Shown piece after piece: positions 32,602 through 41,220 of a DNA stretch of 64,000 nucleotides. Positions within the stretch are counted from its first letter, which is position 1, and each line of letters begins with the position of its first letter. A model generated the notes under the pieces. That model did no database searches, had not been told where the DNA came from, and was given only the letters and a program-made list of their open reading frames with translations. This DNA comes from Thermoleophilia bacterium (GTDB lineage: Bacteria; Actinomycetota; Thermoleophilia; Gaiellales; Gaiellaceae): assembly GCA_020845695.1 (NCBI GenBank), contig JADLFG010000029.1, positions 1 through 64,000 of the forward strand, in the 5' to 3' direction. Made by a program: the position numbers and the translations under genes.

Positions 32602-33954
32602 ATGAGAGGACGTTGGCTCGCGGTGGCGCTGATCCTGACCCTGGCCGCTGGCTTGCTTGCTCTGGCAGGCTGCGGTGGCGACGACGGCGCCGCGCCGCCG
32701 CCCGCGACCGAGGACGCCACGACGCCCGAGACGGAGGCGCCGGAGACGGAGGCGCCGGAGACCGCGGCCCCCGAGACCGAGGCGCCCTCGAGCCCTGACC
32801 CGGGCATCACCGATGACTCGGTGAAGCTCGGGGTGACCGGTCCCCTTTCCGGTAGGAATGCCGCCTTCGCGGCCATGCACGCCGGCGCCCAGCTGTACTT
32901 CGACAGCGTCAACGCCGCGGGCGGGATCGCGATGGCGGACGGGAAGACCCGGACCGTGGAGATCCTGCTCGAGGACGACGCCCAGGAGCCCCAGCGCTCC
33001 TTCGAGAACGTGCGCAAGCTGGTCGAGCAGGATCAGGTATTCGCGATCTTCAACGCCCAGGGTACGGCCAACGTTCAGGCGTTTGCCGGCTACCTCGAGG
33101 AGAAGGGTGTTCCCGACCTCTTCCCGTTCACCGCTGGCCAGGAGTGGGGTAACGGCGAGTTGCACCCGCTCACGGTCGCCCTGATGCCCGCATTCACGAG
33201 CGAGGCGGCGATCGTCTACGACTACCTGAGCCAGAACATGCCCGACGCGAAGATCGCGCTGCTCTACCTCGATACTGACTTCGGGCTCGAATGGAAGGCG
33301 GCACTCGAGGGTCTGATCGCCGGGACCGGCATGGAGCTCGTGGCCGCGGAGAGCCATAACATCGCCGACCCGACGATTGACTCGCAGTTCTCGAAGCTGC
33401 GGGCGTCGAACGCGGACGTCTTCATCATCGCCACGGTCGGCGGCGGCCCGGTTCAGACGCTCCAGCTTCTGAAGACGAGCGACTGGGCGCCGCAGGTGTA
33501 CCTCACGTTCGCGTCCTCGTCGCCCGTCACCAACATCATTCCCGCGGGCGAGGGCGCGGGAGTCGGTCTCCTGACGGCGACCTGGCGCAAGCCGCTCGGC
33601 CTCGTGGATGATCCGGGCGTTCAGGCCTACCTCGAGGCGTTCGACGAGTTCCAGCCGGGGTACGAGCGTGAGGACGCGCTCGGTTTCTGGGGCTGGTGCA
33701 ACGCCGCGGCTGCCGCGGAGGCGCTGAAGCGGATGGTCGAGCCGACGCGCGAGGCCCTGGTGTCGGCGGCGCTGAGTCTCGACCAGGTCCCGCTCGACTG
33801 CCACCTGCCGGGGATCCCTCTCGATACGAGCGAATCCGATCGCTACGCCATCGAGTCGTGGCAATTGCTCCGCTGGACGGGGGGTGGCTACGAGCCCGTC
33901 GGGGAGCCGATCACGAGCTTCGAGGGAGGGAAGACGCCGCAGGTCGAGTCGTAA
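32602..33954 (+). CDS. Liv-type ABC substrate-binding lipoprotein
   Basis: A 450-residue binding protein. The signal ends in the lipobox LLALAGCGG; the mature N-terminus is a Pro/Glu/Thr linker of ETEAP-type repeats (about residues 34-60), then a type I periplasmic-binding fold beginning GITDDSVKLGVTGPLSGRNAAF. It opens with AAGGAGGAATC ahead of ATG 32602. Ligand class is set by the Leu/Ile/Val-binding family, which also covers aromatic acids, amides and urea; the island context favours an aromatic or carboxylic acid. A strong hairpin follows the gene. Confidence 0.92.
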   Translation: MRGRWLAVALILTLAAGLLALAGCGGDDGAAPPPATEDATTPETEAPETEAPETAAPETEAPSSPDPGITDDSVKLGVTGPLSGRNAAFAAMHAGAQLYFDSVNAAGGIAMADGKTRTVEILLEDDAQEPQRSFENVRKLVEQDQVFAIFNAQGTANVQAFAGYLEEKGVPDLFPFTAGQEWGNGELHPLTVALMPAFTSEAAIVYDYLSQNMPDAKIALLYLDTDFGLEWKAALEGLIAGTGMELVAAESHNIADPTIDSQFSKLRASNADVFIIATVGGGPVQTLQLLKTSDWAPQVYLTFASSSPVTNIIPAGEGAGVGLLTATWRKPLGLVDDPGVQAYLEAFDEFQPGYEREDALGFWGWCNAAAAAEALKRMVEPTREALVSAALSLDQVPLDCHLPGIPLDTSESDRYAIESWQLLRWTGGGYEPVGEPITSFEGGKTPQVES

Positions 33955-33997
33955 GCTCGCCGGTCGCGGCCGTCGATCCGACGGCTGCGGCCTCGCC

Positions 33998-34042
33998 GCC
34001 CGCACGGGCGCCGGGCGACCGGCGCCGGGCGCCCGTGCGGGC
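33998..34042. terminator. Strong hairpin after the Liv operon
   Basis: Perfect 15-bp arms GCCCGCACGGGCGCC (33998-34012) and GGCGCCCGTGCGGGC (34028-34042) enclose a 15-base GC-rich loop. No T-run follows, so it may act as a terminator in this GC-rich genome or protect the 3' end of the binding-protein mRNA. Confidence 0.55.
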
Positions 34043-34066
34043 GAGAGCGACGGGGGCCGGGGTCCC

Positions 34067-34099
34067 TTGACTGGTCGGTGGCGGTACGATAGTAGTACC
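34067..34099 (+). promoter_or_regulatory. hyuAB promoter with island operator (site B)
   Basis: TTGACT (34067-34072) and TAGTAG (34090-34095) are 17 bases apart. The operator GGTACGATAGTAGTACC (34083-34099) starts 10 bases after the -35 and has perfect GGTAC/GTACC ends. The transcript would have a leader of about 110 bases before hyuA. Confidence 0.65.
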
Positions 34100-34213
34100 A
34101 CGACATGAGCGATCCTGGCCTTCCGAGGCCCGAGCGATGCATGCATACGTGTTTGGCGGCGCGCGTGACGGTGGTTGTGACGAGACAGGCTTGGCGGCGA
34201 GGAGGCTACTGAG

Positions 34214-36319
34214 GTGAAGCAGCTCACGATCGACGTTGGCGGAACGTTCACCGACTGCCTTGTGCTCGACGAGGCGGGTGATCTCTACAAGTTCAAGGCC
34301 GCGACGACCCCTGACGATCCGACCCGCGGTGTCCTCGATGCTGCCACGAAGGCTGCCGCGCAGTTCGGCCAGCCGCTCGAAGCGTTCCTCGGCGGCGTCG
34401 CGCGGATCGTGCACGGCACGACGCTCGGGACGAACGCTCTCATCACCCGGCGTGGCGTCCAGGTTGGCCTGATCACGACGGCGGGTTTTCGCGATGAGCT
34501 CGAGATGCGCCGCGGGATCAAGAACCTGCACGGATCCATGTTCGACCAGCGGGTGGCGCCCTACGAGCCGCTCGTGCCGCGCTACCTGCGGCTGGGCGTG
34601 ACGGAGCGCATCCGCTTCGATGGCGAGGTGCTGACGCCGCTCGCCGCCGACGAGGTGCGCGCGGCGACGAGGCGGCTCGTCCAGGACGGCTGTGAGGCGA
34701 TCGCGATCGGCTTCATCAGCTCCTATGTCAACCCGGCCCACGAGCTCCAGGCGAAGGAGATCGTCAGGGCCGAGGCGCCTGACCTCTACGTCACCACCTC
34801 GTACGAGATCCTGCCCGTGTGGCGCGAGTTCGAGCGCTTTTCCTCGACGGTCGTGAGCGCCTACATCGGCCCGCTGATCGAGCGGTACCTGACCAAGCTC
34901 GAGCGGGAGCTAGCGACGCGCGGGTTCTCCGGGGCGCTCCTGATGATGCAGGCCAACGCGCTCGTCCAGACCGTCGACCACTGCATCGACCGCGCCGTCT
35001 ACCTGCTCGACTCCGGGCCGGCTGCGGCCCCCTCCGGCGCCCTCTCGATCGGTGGTCGCAGGGGACACGAGAACGTCCTCTCGGTCGACATGGGTGGCAC
35101 GAGCTTCGACATCTGCGCGATCCGCGGCGCCACTATCCCGACGACCACGAACAGCTGGGTCGGCGAGGATCGCGTCGCGATCAGGATGGTTGACCTGGTC
35201 ACGATCGGGGCGGGGGGCGGCTCGCTCGCCTCGATCGACGCGCTCGGTCTCCTGCGCGTCGGGCCCCAGAGCGCCGGCGCCGACCCGGGCCCGGCCGCCT
35301 ACGGGAAGGGCGACGGCGCCACCGTTACCGACGCGAACCTCGTGCTCGGGTACGTGCCCGCGGACTACTTCCTCGGTGGCGAGATGGTGCTCGACCTCGC
35401 CCGGGCTCGCGAGGCGATCGACCGGATCGGCGGCCCGCTGCGGATGGGGGCGGAGGAAGCGGCGCTCGCGATCCACACCACCGCCAATGCGAATATGTGC
35501 AACGCGATCAATGAGATGCTGACCAAGCGCGGCCACGATGTCCGGGAGTTCGCGATGGTCGCCGGTGGCGGCTCCGGGGGCGTGCACGCCGCCGGAATCG
35601 CGCGGCGCCTCGGCATCCCGGAAGTGATCGTGCCGCGGGTCGCGGCCCTACTCAGCGCCTACGGGATGTACACGATGGACCTCGGGCTCGAGTTCGCACG
35701 CTCGAGGTTTCTCAACCGGGCGCGGATCAGTGCGGCCGACCTCCAGGAGATCTTCGCGGAGATGCGGGTCGAGGCCGACGAGGCGTTCGCTCGCCTCGGC
35801 ATTCCGGAGGCGGATCGATCGTACGCCTCGACGGTCGAGATGCGCTACGCGGGGCAGTTCACCGACGTCGAGGTCGATCTGCCGCCCGGGGAGGTCACGA
35901 ACGAGTCCCTCGACCGGCTCGTCGAGGACTTCCACCGCAAGTTCAAGCAGCTTTTCCTGTACAGCATGCCCTGGCTCGGCGTCGAGTTCCTCACCTTCCG
36001 CCTGCGCGTCTCTGCGCCCCGGCCGCATGTGGAGCTGGCGCCGGCCGAGACCGCCTCCGCGGGCGTCGAGGCGGCGCTCGTAGACACCCGCCGGCTGCTC
36101 TTCGACGACGGGCCGCGCGAGGCGCCGATGTACGACTGGGAACGTCTCCAGGCCGGGCATCGGATCGCCGGGCCCGCCGTCATCGTCGACCGGACCACCT
36201 CGGTGCTCGTGCCGCCCGACTTCGAGAGCGAGGTGGACGAGTACGGAAGCATCGTGCTCCGTCCGGTCACCGCGCGGGCGAACGAGGCGACAACCGCCGG
36301 CACGGCGTCCGCCGCGTAG
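34214..36319 (+). CDS. hyuA: Hydantoinase/oxoprolinase A-type subunit (HyuA; ApcA/ketone-carboxylase-like)
   Basis: A 701-residue ATP-dependent subunit with the actin-like phosphate-binding start IDVGGTFTDC, the second phosphate motif VDMGGTSFDICAI, and GHDVREFAMVAGGGSGGVHA. The family includes N-methylhydantoinase, 5-oxoprolinase, acetone carboxylase and acetophenone carboxylase, all of which activate a carbonyl or amide with ATP. GTG at 34214 follows GAGGAGGCTACTGAG. Together with HyuB it forms the minimal two-subunit enzyme. A carboxylase or an amide-ring hydrolase cannot be told apart from the sequence; acetone carboxylase would need a third small subunit, not present. Confidence 0.86.
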   Translation: MKQLTIDVGGTFTDCLVLDEAGDLYKFKAATTPDDPTRGVLDAATKAAAQFGQPLEAFLGGVARIVHGTTLGTNALITRRGVQVGLITTAGFRDELEMRRGIKNLHGSMFDQRVAPYEPLVPRYLRLGVTERIRFDGEVLTPLAADEVRAATRRLVQDGCEAIAIGFISSYVNPAHELQAKEIVRAEAPDLYVTTSYEILPVWREFERFSSTVVSAYIGPLIERYLTKLERELATRGFSGALLMMQANALVQTVDHCIDRAVYLLDSGPAAAPSGALSIGGRRGHENVLSVDMGGTSFDICAIRGATIPTTTNSWVGEDRVAIRMVDLVTIGAGGGSLASIDALGLLRVGPQSAGADPGPAAYGKGDGATVTDANLVLGYVPADYFLGGEMVLDLARAREAIDRIGGPLRMGAEEAALAIHTTANANMCNAINEMLTKRGHDVREFAMVAGGGSGGVHAAGIARRLGIPEVIVPRVAALLSAYGMYTMDLGLEFARSRFLNRARISAADLQEIFAEMRVEADEAFARLGIPEADRSYASTVEMRYAGQFTDVEVDLPPGEVTNESLDRLVEDFHRKFKQLFLYSMPWLGVEFLTFRLRVSAPRPHVELAPAETASAGVEAALVDTRRLLFDDGPREAPMYDWERLQAGHRIAGPAVIVDRTTSVLVPPDFESEVDEYGSIVLRPVTARANEATTAGTASAA

Positions 36320-36352
36320 CCGATCACGATGTCCGCGAACCAAGGAGAGGCC

Positions 36353-38191
36353 GTGTCGCAGATCGATCCCATCACGCTCGCGACGATCTGGCATTCGTTC
36401 CAGTCCACCTGTCGCGAGATGCGCCACATCATCGTTCGTACCGCCCAGGGCTACCTGATGGCCGTGCTCCAGGACCTCTCCGTCGGCGTCTGGCTCGCCG
36501 ACGGGACGACCGTGGCCGTGCCCGTCGGCCTGCCCCCGCAGTTCATGGGCACCCGCTTCGCGATCGAGGACCTGATGAAGAAGTTCGGGGACAACCTCGA
36601 GCCCGGCGACGTGATCCTGGTCAACGATCCCTACGGTGGCGGCCACAATTGCCACCTGCCGGACTGGGGCTTCTTCCGTCCGATCTTCCACGACGGCGAG
36701 CTGCTGTTCTGGACGCTCGTTCGCGGCCATCAGATGGACAACGCTGGCAACTTCCCCGGCGGGTACTTCCCGAACGCGTACGACATCCACGCCGAGGGCC
36801 TGCGCATTCCGCCGCTGAAGGTGATCAAGGCGGGCGAGGAGCAGTCGGAGCTGTTCGAGCTGATCTGGGCCAATGTCCGCTGGCCGCACGGGGTGCGGAT
36901 TGACAACTACTCGATGATCGCGACCACGAAGTTCGCCGAGGACCGCATTCTCGAGGTGGTCGGGCGCTACGGCCGCGACACCGTGATGGGCTCGATCGAC
37001 GAGATGCTCGACCGCTCGGAGCGGGCGGTGCGCGCCGAGATCGCGGCGTTCCCCGACGGAACCTACACGGGCGAGGCGGCCACGGACGACGACGGCACGA
37101 TCCTCGACAAGCCCGTGTGGGTACGGCTCGATCTCACGATCAAGGGCGATGAGATGACCCTCGACTTCTCGCGCTCGGACCCGCAGACCCCCGGCTTTGT
37201 CAACAACGTCTACGCCGCCGCCTACGCGTCCGCCGTCACGACGGTGCTCCTGCACTTCGACCCGGCGCTCGCCGACTTCCACAACGAGGGCTCGATGCGA
37301 CCGATCACGATGATCGCGCCGGAAGGCCGCGTCGTGAATGCGCAGTACCCCGCCACCGTTGGCGCGGCGCCCGTCGCCGTCGGCACCCAGATCATGGAGT
37401 CCGTGCTCGAGGCGCTGGGGAAGGCCGTGCCCGAGCGGTCGATGGCCGCCTGGGGCAAGCATCGCGGCTGCTACACGTTCGCGCTCGACCCGCGCTACGG
37501 GCAGCGCTACGTCCGCACGAGCTTTGACTACGACGGCAGCTGCGGCGCGGTCTGGGGCTACGATGGCATGACGGGGCCGAGCACGATGCCGACCATGGGG
37601 CAGGTGATGAAGGCCAATATCGAGGAGGCCGAGCTGCGCTTCCCGTGGCGGATGCTGAAGCGCGAGATCTGCACGGACCTCATGGGCGCGGGTCGCTGGC
37701 GTGGCGGCGGGGGCATCGACTGGCGAGCGGTGAACGAGGGCGGTGCCGGGAGGATTGCCACGGGCAGCTCGGATGGCGACGAGATGCTCGGCAAGGGCCA
37801 GCACGGTGGCCATCCCTGCCCACCCTGCCGCGCGTACCTGCAGCGGGAGGACGGTGAGCTGGTCCGAGCCAAGCCCCACCGACTCGTCGAGTTCATGGAG
37901 ACCGACACGTACATCAAGCTGAGCTCCGGCGGCGGTGGCGTCGGAGATCCGCGCGAGCGTCCCGTCGAGAAGGTGGTGGAGGACGTGCGCAACGGCTACA
38001 GCTCCGTCCAGGCGGCGCGGCTGATCTACAAGGTCGTCCTCGACCCGGAGACGCTCGCGGTGGACGAGGCTGAGACCGCGAGGCTCCGCAGTGAGGACTT
38101 CGACGAGTACGAGGTCGTGATCAACGAGGAGTCGCTCGAGGTGGAGATCCAGCCGGTCGCAGACAGGGAGCTGGCGGCGGCCGGCGACTAG
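36353..38191 (+). CDS. hyuB: Hydantoinase/oxoprolinase B-type subunit (HyuB)
   Basis: A 612-residue HyuB protein: opening QIDPITLATIWHSFQ, then LEPGDVILVNDPYGGGHNCHLPDW, given here as GDVILVNDPYGGGH, and HQMDNAGNFPGGYF near the active site, and the C-terminal SSGGGGVGDPRERP loop. GTG at 36353 is preferred over the in-frame ATG at 36329 because AAGGAGAGG stands just ahead of it and the family begins with the IDPITL block. It follows hyuA by 33 bases and is followed by a hairpin. Confidence 0.87.
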   Translation: MSQIDPITLATIWHSFQSTCREMRHIIVRTAQGYLMAVLQDLSVGVWLADGTTVAVPVGLPPQFMGTRFAIEDLMKKFGDNLEPGDVILVNDPYGGGHNCHLPDWGFFRPIFHDGELLFWTLVRGHQMDNAGNFPGGYFPNAYDIHAEGLRIPPLKVIKAGEEQSELFELIWANVRWPHGVRIDNYSMIATTKFAEDRILEVVGRYGRDTVMGSIDEMLDRSERAVRAEIAAFPDGTYTGEAATDDDGTILDKPVWVRLDLTIKGDEMTLDFSRSDPQTPGFVNNVYAAAYASAVTTVLLHFDPALADFHNEGSMRPITMIAPEGRVVNAQYPATVGAAPVAVGTQIMESVLEALGKAVPERSMAAWGKHRGCYTFALDPRYGQRYVRTSFDYDGSCGAVWGYDGMTGPSTMPTMGQVMKANIEEAELRFPWRMLKREICTDLMGAGRWRGGGGIDWRAVNEGGAGRIATGSSDGDEMLGKGQHGGHPCPPCRAYLQREDGELVRAKPHRLVEFMETDTYIKLSSGGGGVGDPRERPVEKVVEDVRNGYSSVQAARLIYKVVLDPETLAVDEAETARLRSEDFDEYEVVINEESLEVEIQPVADRELAAAGD

Positions 38192-38229
38192 CTCGGCTGG
38201 CCGGTCAGCCGCCTTTCCAGGTGACGATC

Positions 38230-38267
38230 GGGGTCCGGTCCGTCGCGCGGTGCGACGACCGGGCCCC
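38230..38267. terminator. Hairpin after hyuB
   Basis: GGGG, CCGGT and CGTCGC on the left pair with GCGACG, ACCGG and CCCC on the right, with short bulges, around a GCGGT loop. There is no T-run. It separates hyuAB from the next promoter at 38315. Confidence 0.5.
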
Positions 38268-38314
38268 TGTCTCGCGTGCCTCGCCCCCGCTCGGCGCCGG
38301 TGCGCGAACTGATC

Positions 38315-38347
38315 TTGACTCGCCCCCGACGGTACGATAGTTATACC
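38315..38347 (+). promoter_or_regulatory. Promoter of the Rbs-type/molybdenum operon with island operator (site C)
   Basis: TTGACT (38315-38320) and TAGTTA (38338-38343) are 17 bases apart. The operator GGTACGATAGTTATACC (38331-38347) starts 10 bases after the -35, as in site B, and shares 15 of 17 bases with it. Confidence 0.68.
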
Positions 38348-38385
38348 GACCCACAGGCCTGCGAACGCGGACAACGGAGGGGACA

Positions 38386-39633
38386 GTGAGGAAGACAACG
38401 TCGAAGAGATGGGCCCTACTGGTGGGACTCGCCGTCCTACTCCTGGGCCTGGCCGTCGCCGCCGGTTGCGGTGGGTCGGACGAGGAGCCGGCGGCACCGG
38501 CGACGACCGAGGCGCCGCCGGAGGAGACCGAGGTACCGCCGGAGGAGACCGAGGCGCCGCCGGAGGAGACCGAGGCACCGCCGGAGGAGACGGTCGAGGA
38601 GCCCGATCCGGTCGCCGAAGCGGCCGAGGCGATCGCCTTCATCGAGGGGCAGCCGTCCGAGATCCCGATCACGGAGCCGCTCGCCGCGCTTCCCGAGGGC
38701 GCAACTGTCGCGTACATGCAGTGCGGAGTCCCCGAGTGCGCCTACCTGGCGCCAGGCTTCCAGGCGGCGGCGGACGCGCTCGGAGTCAAGCTCGTCGTGA
38801 TCAAGGCCGGCTCGACCGCGCAGACGATCGCGGCGGCGTTCGACTCGGCGATCCAGAAGGGCGTCGACGCGATCCTCGTGCCCGCACTCGATCCGATCAC
38901 GTGGCCGAAGCAGCTCGAGGAGATCAAGGCGAAGGACATCAAGGTGGTGATCTGGACCGTGCCGACGCAGGAGGAGGGGCTCCACGCCGCCTCCTACCTG
39001 ACCGCGGCCGACTACGCGCGCGTCGCCACGATCATGGCCAACTACGTGATCGCGAAGTCGGGCGGCGCCGCGAACGTCGTCTACTACCGCTCGCCCGAGT
39101 TCATGGTCTTCAACGACGCCGCTGACGCGTTCGTCGCCACCATCACCGAGAAGTGCCCCGGCTGCACCATCGAGACACAGGACGCACCGGTCGCGACGAT
39201 CGGGACGGAGCTTCCCGGCCAGGTCGTCAGCTACATCCAGCGCAAGCCGGAGACGAACTGGGTCGCGATGGCGTTCGGCTCGATGATGATCGGCGTGCCG
39301 GAGGCTCTCGAGGCGGCCGGCCTGGCCGAGAACATCGGCTCGATCTCTCAGGCGGGCGGCCCGGTCAACTACCAGTACATCCAGGCGGGCAAGCAGACGG
39401 CCGACGTCACCCTCGACTACCCGTTCTTCACCTGGATGGCGATGGATGCGGTCGCGCGTGCTCTCGCCGGCCAGGAGATCCCGATCGTGGAGATGGACAA
39501 CGGGCTCTGGACGTCCCAGGCGCCGATCCAGATCCTGACCCAGCCGGACATCACGTTCGACGTGAACCAGATGTGGGTCGCCTACCCGGACTTCCAGGAG
39601 TACTTCAAGGGGCTCTGGGGCGTGGGCGGCTGA
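38386..39633 (+). CDS. RbsB-type ABC substrate-binding lipoprotein
   Basis: A 415-residue binding protein. The signal ends LAVAAGCGG (lipid-modified Cys at about 27). It is followed by a repeated linker of APPEETE units to about residue 70, then a periplasmic-binding fold of the sugar-binding (Peripla_BP_4) class, with IQKGVDAILVPALDP in the hinge region. The usual ligands are sugars, but relatives bind purines, autoinducers and aromatic compounds, and here the following genes encode a molybdenum hydroxylase. GTG at 38386 follows GGAGGGGACA. A perfect hairpin follows the gene. Confidence 0.87.
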   Translation: MRKTTSKRWALLVGLAVLLLGLAVAAGCGGSDEEPAAPATTEAPPEETEVPPEETEAPPEETEAPPEETVEEPDPVAEAAEAIAFIEGQPSEIPITEPLAALPEGATVAYMQCGVPECAYLAPGFQAAADALGVKLVVIKAGSTAQTIAAAFDSAIQKGVDAILVPALDPITWPKQLEEIKAKDIKVVIWTVPTQEEGLHAASYLTAADYARVATIMANYVIAKSGGAANVVYYRSPEFMVFNDAADAFVATITEKCPGCTIETQDAPVATIGTELPGQVVSYIQRKPETNWVAMAFGSMMIGVPEALEAAGLAENIGSISQAGGPVNYQYIQAGKQTADVTLDYPFFTWMAMDAVARALAGQEIPIVEMDNGLWTSQAPIQILTQPDITFDVNQMWVAYPDFQEYFKGLWGVGG

Positions 39634-39647
39634 TCCAGGCCCGCAGG

Positions 39648-39680
39648 GGAGGGGGCGGGCCAGCGCGGCCCGCCCCCTCC
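39648..39680 (+). terminator. Hairpin between binding-protein and ATPase genes
   Basis: Perfect 14-bp arms GGAGGGGGCGGGCC (39648-39661) and GGCCCGCCCCCTCC (39667-39680) with loop AGCGC. It lies inside the operon and ends one base before the first possible start of the ATPase gene. Such stems often stabilise the binding-protein mRNA and lower downstream expression. Confidence 0.6.
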
Positions 39681-39681
39681 G

Positions 39682-41208
39682 GTGCATCCCGTGACCGAGA
39701 CACTCCTCGAGATCGACTCCGTCAGCAAGGCGTTCCCGGGCGTGCGGGCGCTCGTCGACGTGTCGTTCTCCGTCGGCCGGGGGGAGATCGTCGCCCTCGT
39801 CGGCCAGAACGGCTCGGGCAAGTCCACCCTCGTCAAGATCCTCGCGCGCTATCACGAGCCTGACGCTGGCGCGATCCGGCTCCACGGTCGCGACGACGGG
39901 CCGGTCGAGGGTCGGGACGCCCTCGAGAGCCTCCATTTCATCCACCAGGATCTCGGGCTGATTCCGGCGCTGAGCACGGTCGAGAATCTCGACATCGGCC
40001 GGCGGCTGGGCGGCCGGCGGGTGCTGCCGCCTCGCTCGCGTGACGAGATCCGCCACGCGAGCGCGCTCGTCGCACGCTTCGGGACCGACTTCGACGTCCG
40101 GGCACCGGTGGCGCGCCTGACCGCCGCCGAGCGGACGATCGTGGCGATCGCCCGCGCGCTCGACGGCTGGACCGCGCCGGACAACGTGCTCGCCCTGGAC
40201 GAGCCGACTGCGGCGCTTCACGGCGAGGAGGTGGACAAGGTCTTCCGCGCCGTTCGCCAGGTGGCTGCCGAGGGCGCGGGGGTGATCTTCGTCTCCCATC
40301 GGCTCGACGAGGTGTTCGACCTCGCCGACCGGATCGTCGTGCTGCGTGACGGGCGCCTCGTCGCCGACGCACCCCGGGGGGCGATGACGCACGACGATCT
40401 CGTGCGCACGATGGCGGGGCGGCACGTGGCGGCAATCGATCACCACGGAGCGGGTGGCCACGCGCCCCTGCTTGCCGTCCGAGACGTCGTCGGGCACCGG
40501 GTACACGGCGTTGGCTTTGATGTCTGCGCCGGTGAGATCGTCGGCGTTTGCGGCATCCTCGGCTCCGGGCGGGAACAGCTCGCCGGCATGCTGTTCGGCG
40601 CCTCGCCACGGCTGGCCGGCGAGGTGAGGGTGGCCGGCGAGGAGATCTCCCCGCTCGATCCGGGCGGGGCCATCGCGGCCGGCGTCGCCTTCGTGCCCGC
40701 GGATCGGGTCGCGCAGGGCGAGGTGGCATCGATGAACGTCCGCGAGAACCTGACGTTGCCGCTGCTGCGACCGCTGCGGCGGGCCGGATTCAGGCTCTCG
40801 CGGCAGGCCGAGCGTGCGGACGCACACCGCTGGCTCACCGAGGTCGACGCTCGGCCGAACGACCCGGAGCGCCCGATCGCGAGTCTCAGCGGCGGCAACC
40901 AGCAGAAGGTCGTCCTGGCGCGCTGGTTGCGAACCCGGGCGAAAGTGCTCCTGCTCGACGAGCCGACCCAGGGGGTCGACGTCGCGGCCAAGGCCGCGAT
41001 CTACGAGCTGATCGAGCGAGCGGCCGCGGAAGGCGCCGGCGTGCTCGTCTCCTCGTCCGAGGCGAAGGAGCTGAGCCTGCTGTGCGATCGGGTGCTCGTG
41101 ATGCGCGCTGGCCGCGTGGCCGCGGAGATCCCACGCTCCGAGCTGAGCGAGGCGCGGCTGGTCGAGGAGGGCCTGGGTGTCCACGGCGGCGCCCGGGCTG
41201 GCGACTGA
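39682..41208 (+). CDS. RbsA-type ABC transporter ATPase (two nucleotide-binding domains)
   Basis: A 508-residue double ATPase. Domain 1 has Walker A GQNGSGKST and Walker B VLALDEPTAAL but a degraded signature (VARLTAAERTIVAIARAL). Domain 2 has GSGREQLAG in place of Walker A and a proper signature SLSGGNQQKVVLARWL with LLLDEPTQGVDV. This asymmetry is normal in RbsA/MglA proteins. Two starts, GTG 39682 or GTG 39691, are possible; both lie against the hairpin, leaving no ribosome-binding site. Confidence 0.9.
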   Translation: MHPVTETLLEIDSVSKAFPGVRALVDVSFSVGRGEIVALVGQNGSGKSTLVKILARYHEPDAGAIRLHGRDDGPVEGRDALESLHFIHQDLGLIPALSTVENLDIGRRLGGRRVLPPRSRDEIRHASALVARFGTDFDVRAPVARLTAAERTIVAIARALDGWTAPDNVLALDEPTAALHGEEVDKVFRAVRQVAAEGAGVIFVSHRLDEVFDLADRIVVLRDGRLVADAPRGAMTHDDLVRTMAGRHVAAIDHHGAGGHAPLLAVRDVVGHRVHGVGFDVCAGEIVGVCGILGSGREQLAGMLFGASPRLAGEVRVAGEEISPLDPGGAIAAGVAFVPADRVAQGEVASMNVRENLTLPLLRPLRRAGFRLSRQAERADAHRWLTEVDARPNDPERPIASLSGGNQQKVVLARWLRTRAKVLLLDEPTQGVDVAAKAAIYELIERAAAEGAGVLVSSSEAKELSLLCDRVLVMRAGRVAAEIPRSELSEARLVEEGLGVHGGARAGD

Positions 41209-41220
41209 TCACTCCTGATT

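Noticed and set aside
34214..38191. Acetone carboxylase
   Set aside because: The third, small subunit of acetone carboxylase is not encoded next to the two large ones; the broader hydantoinase/acetophenone-carboxylase class is safer.
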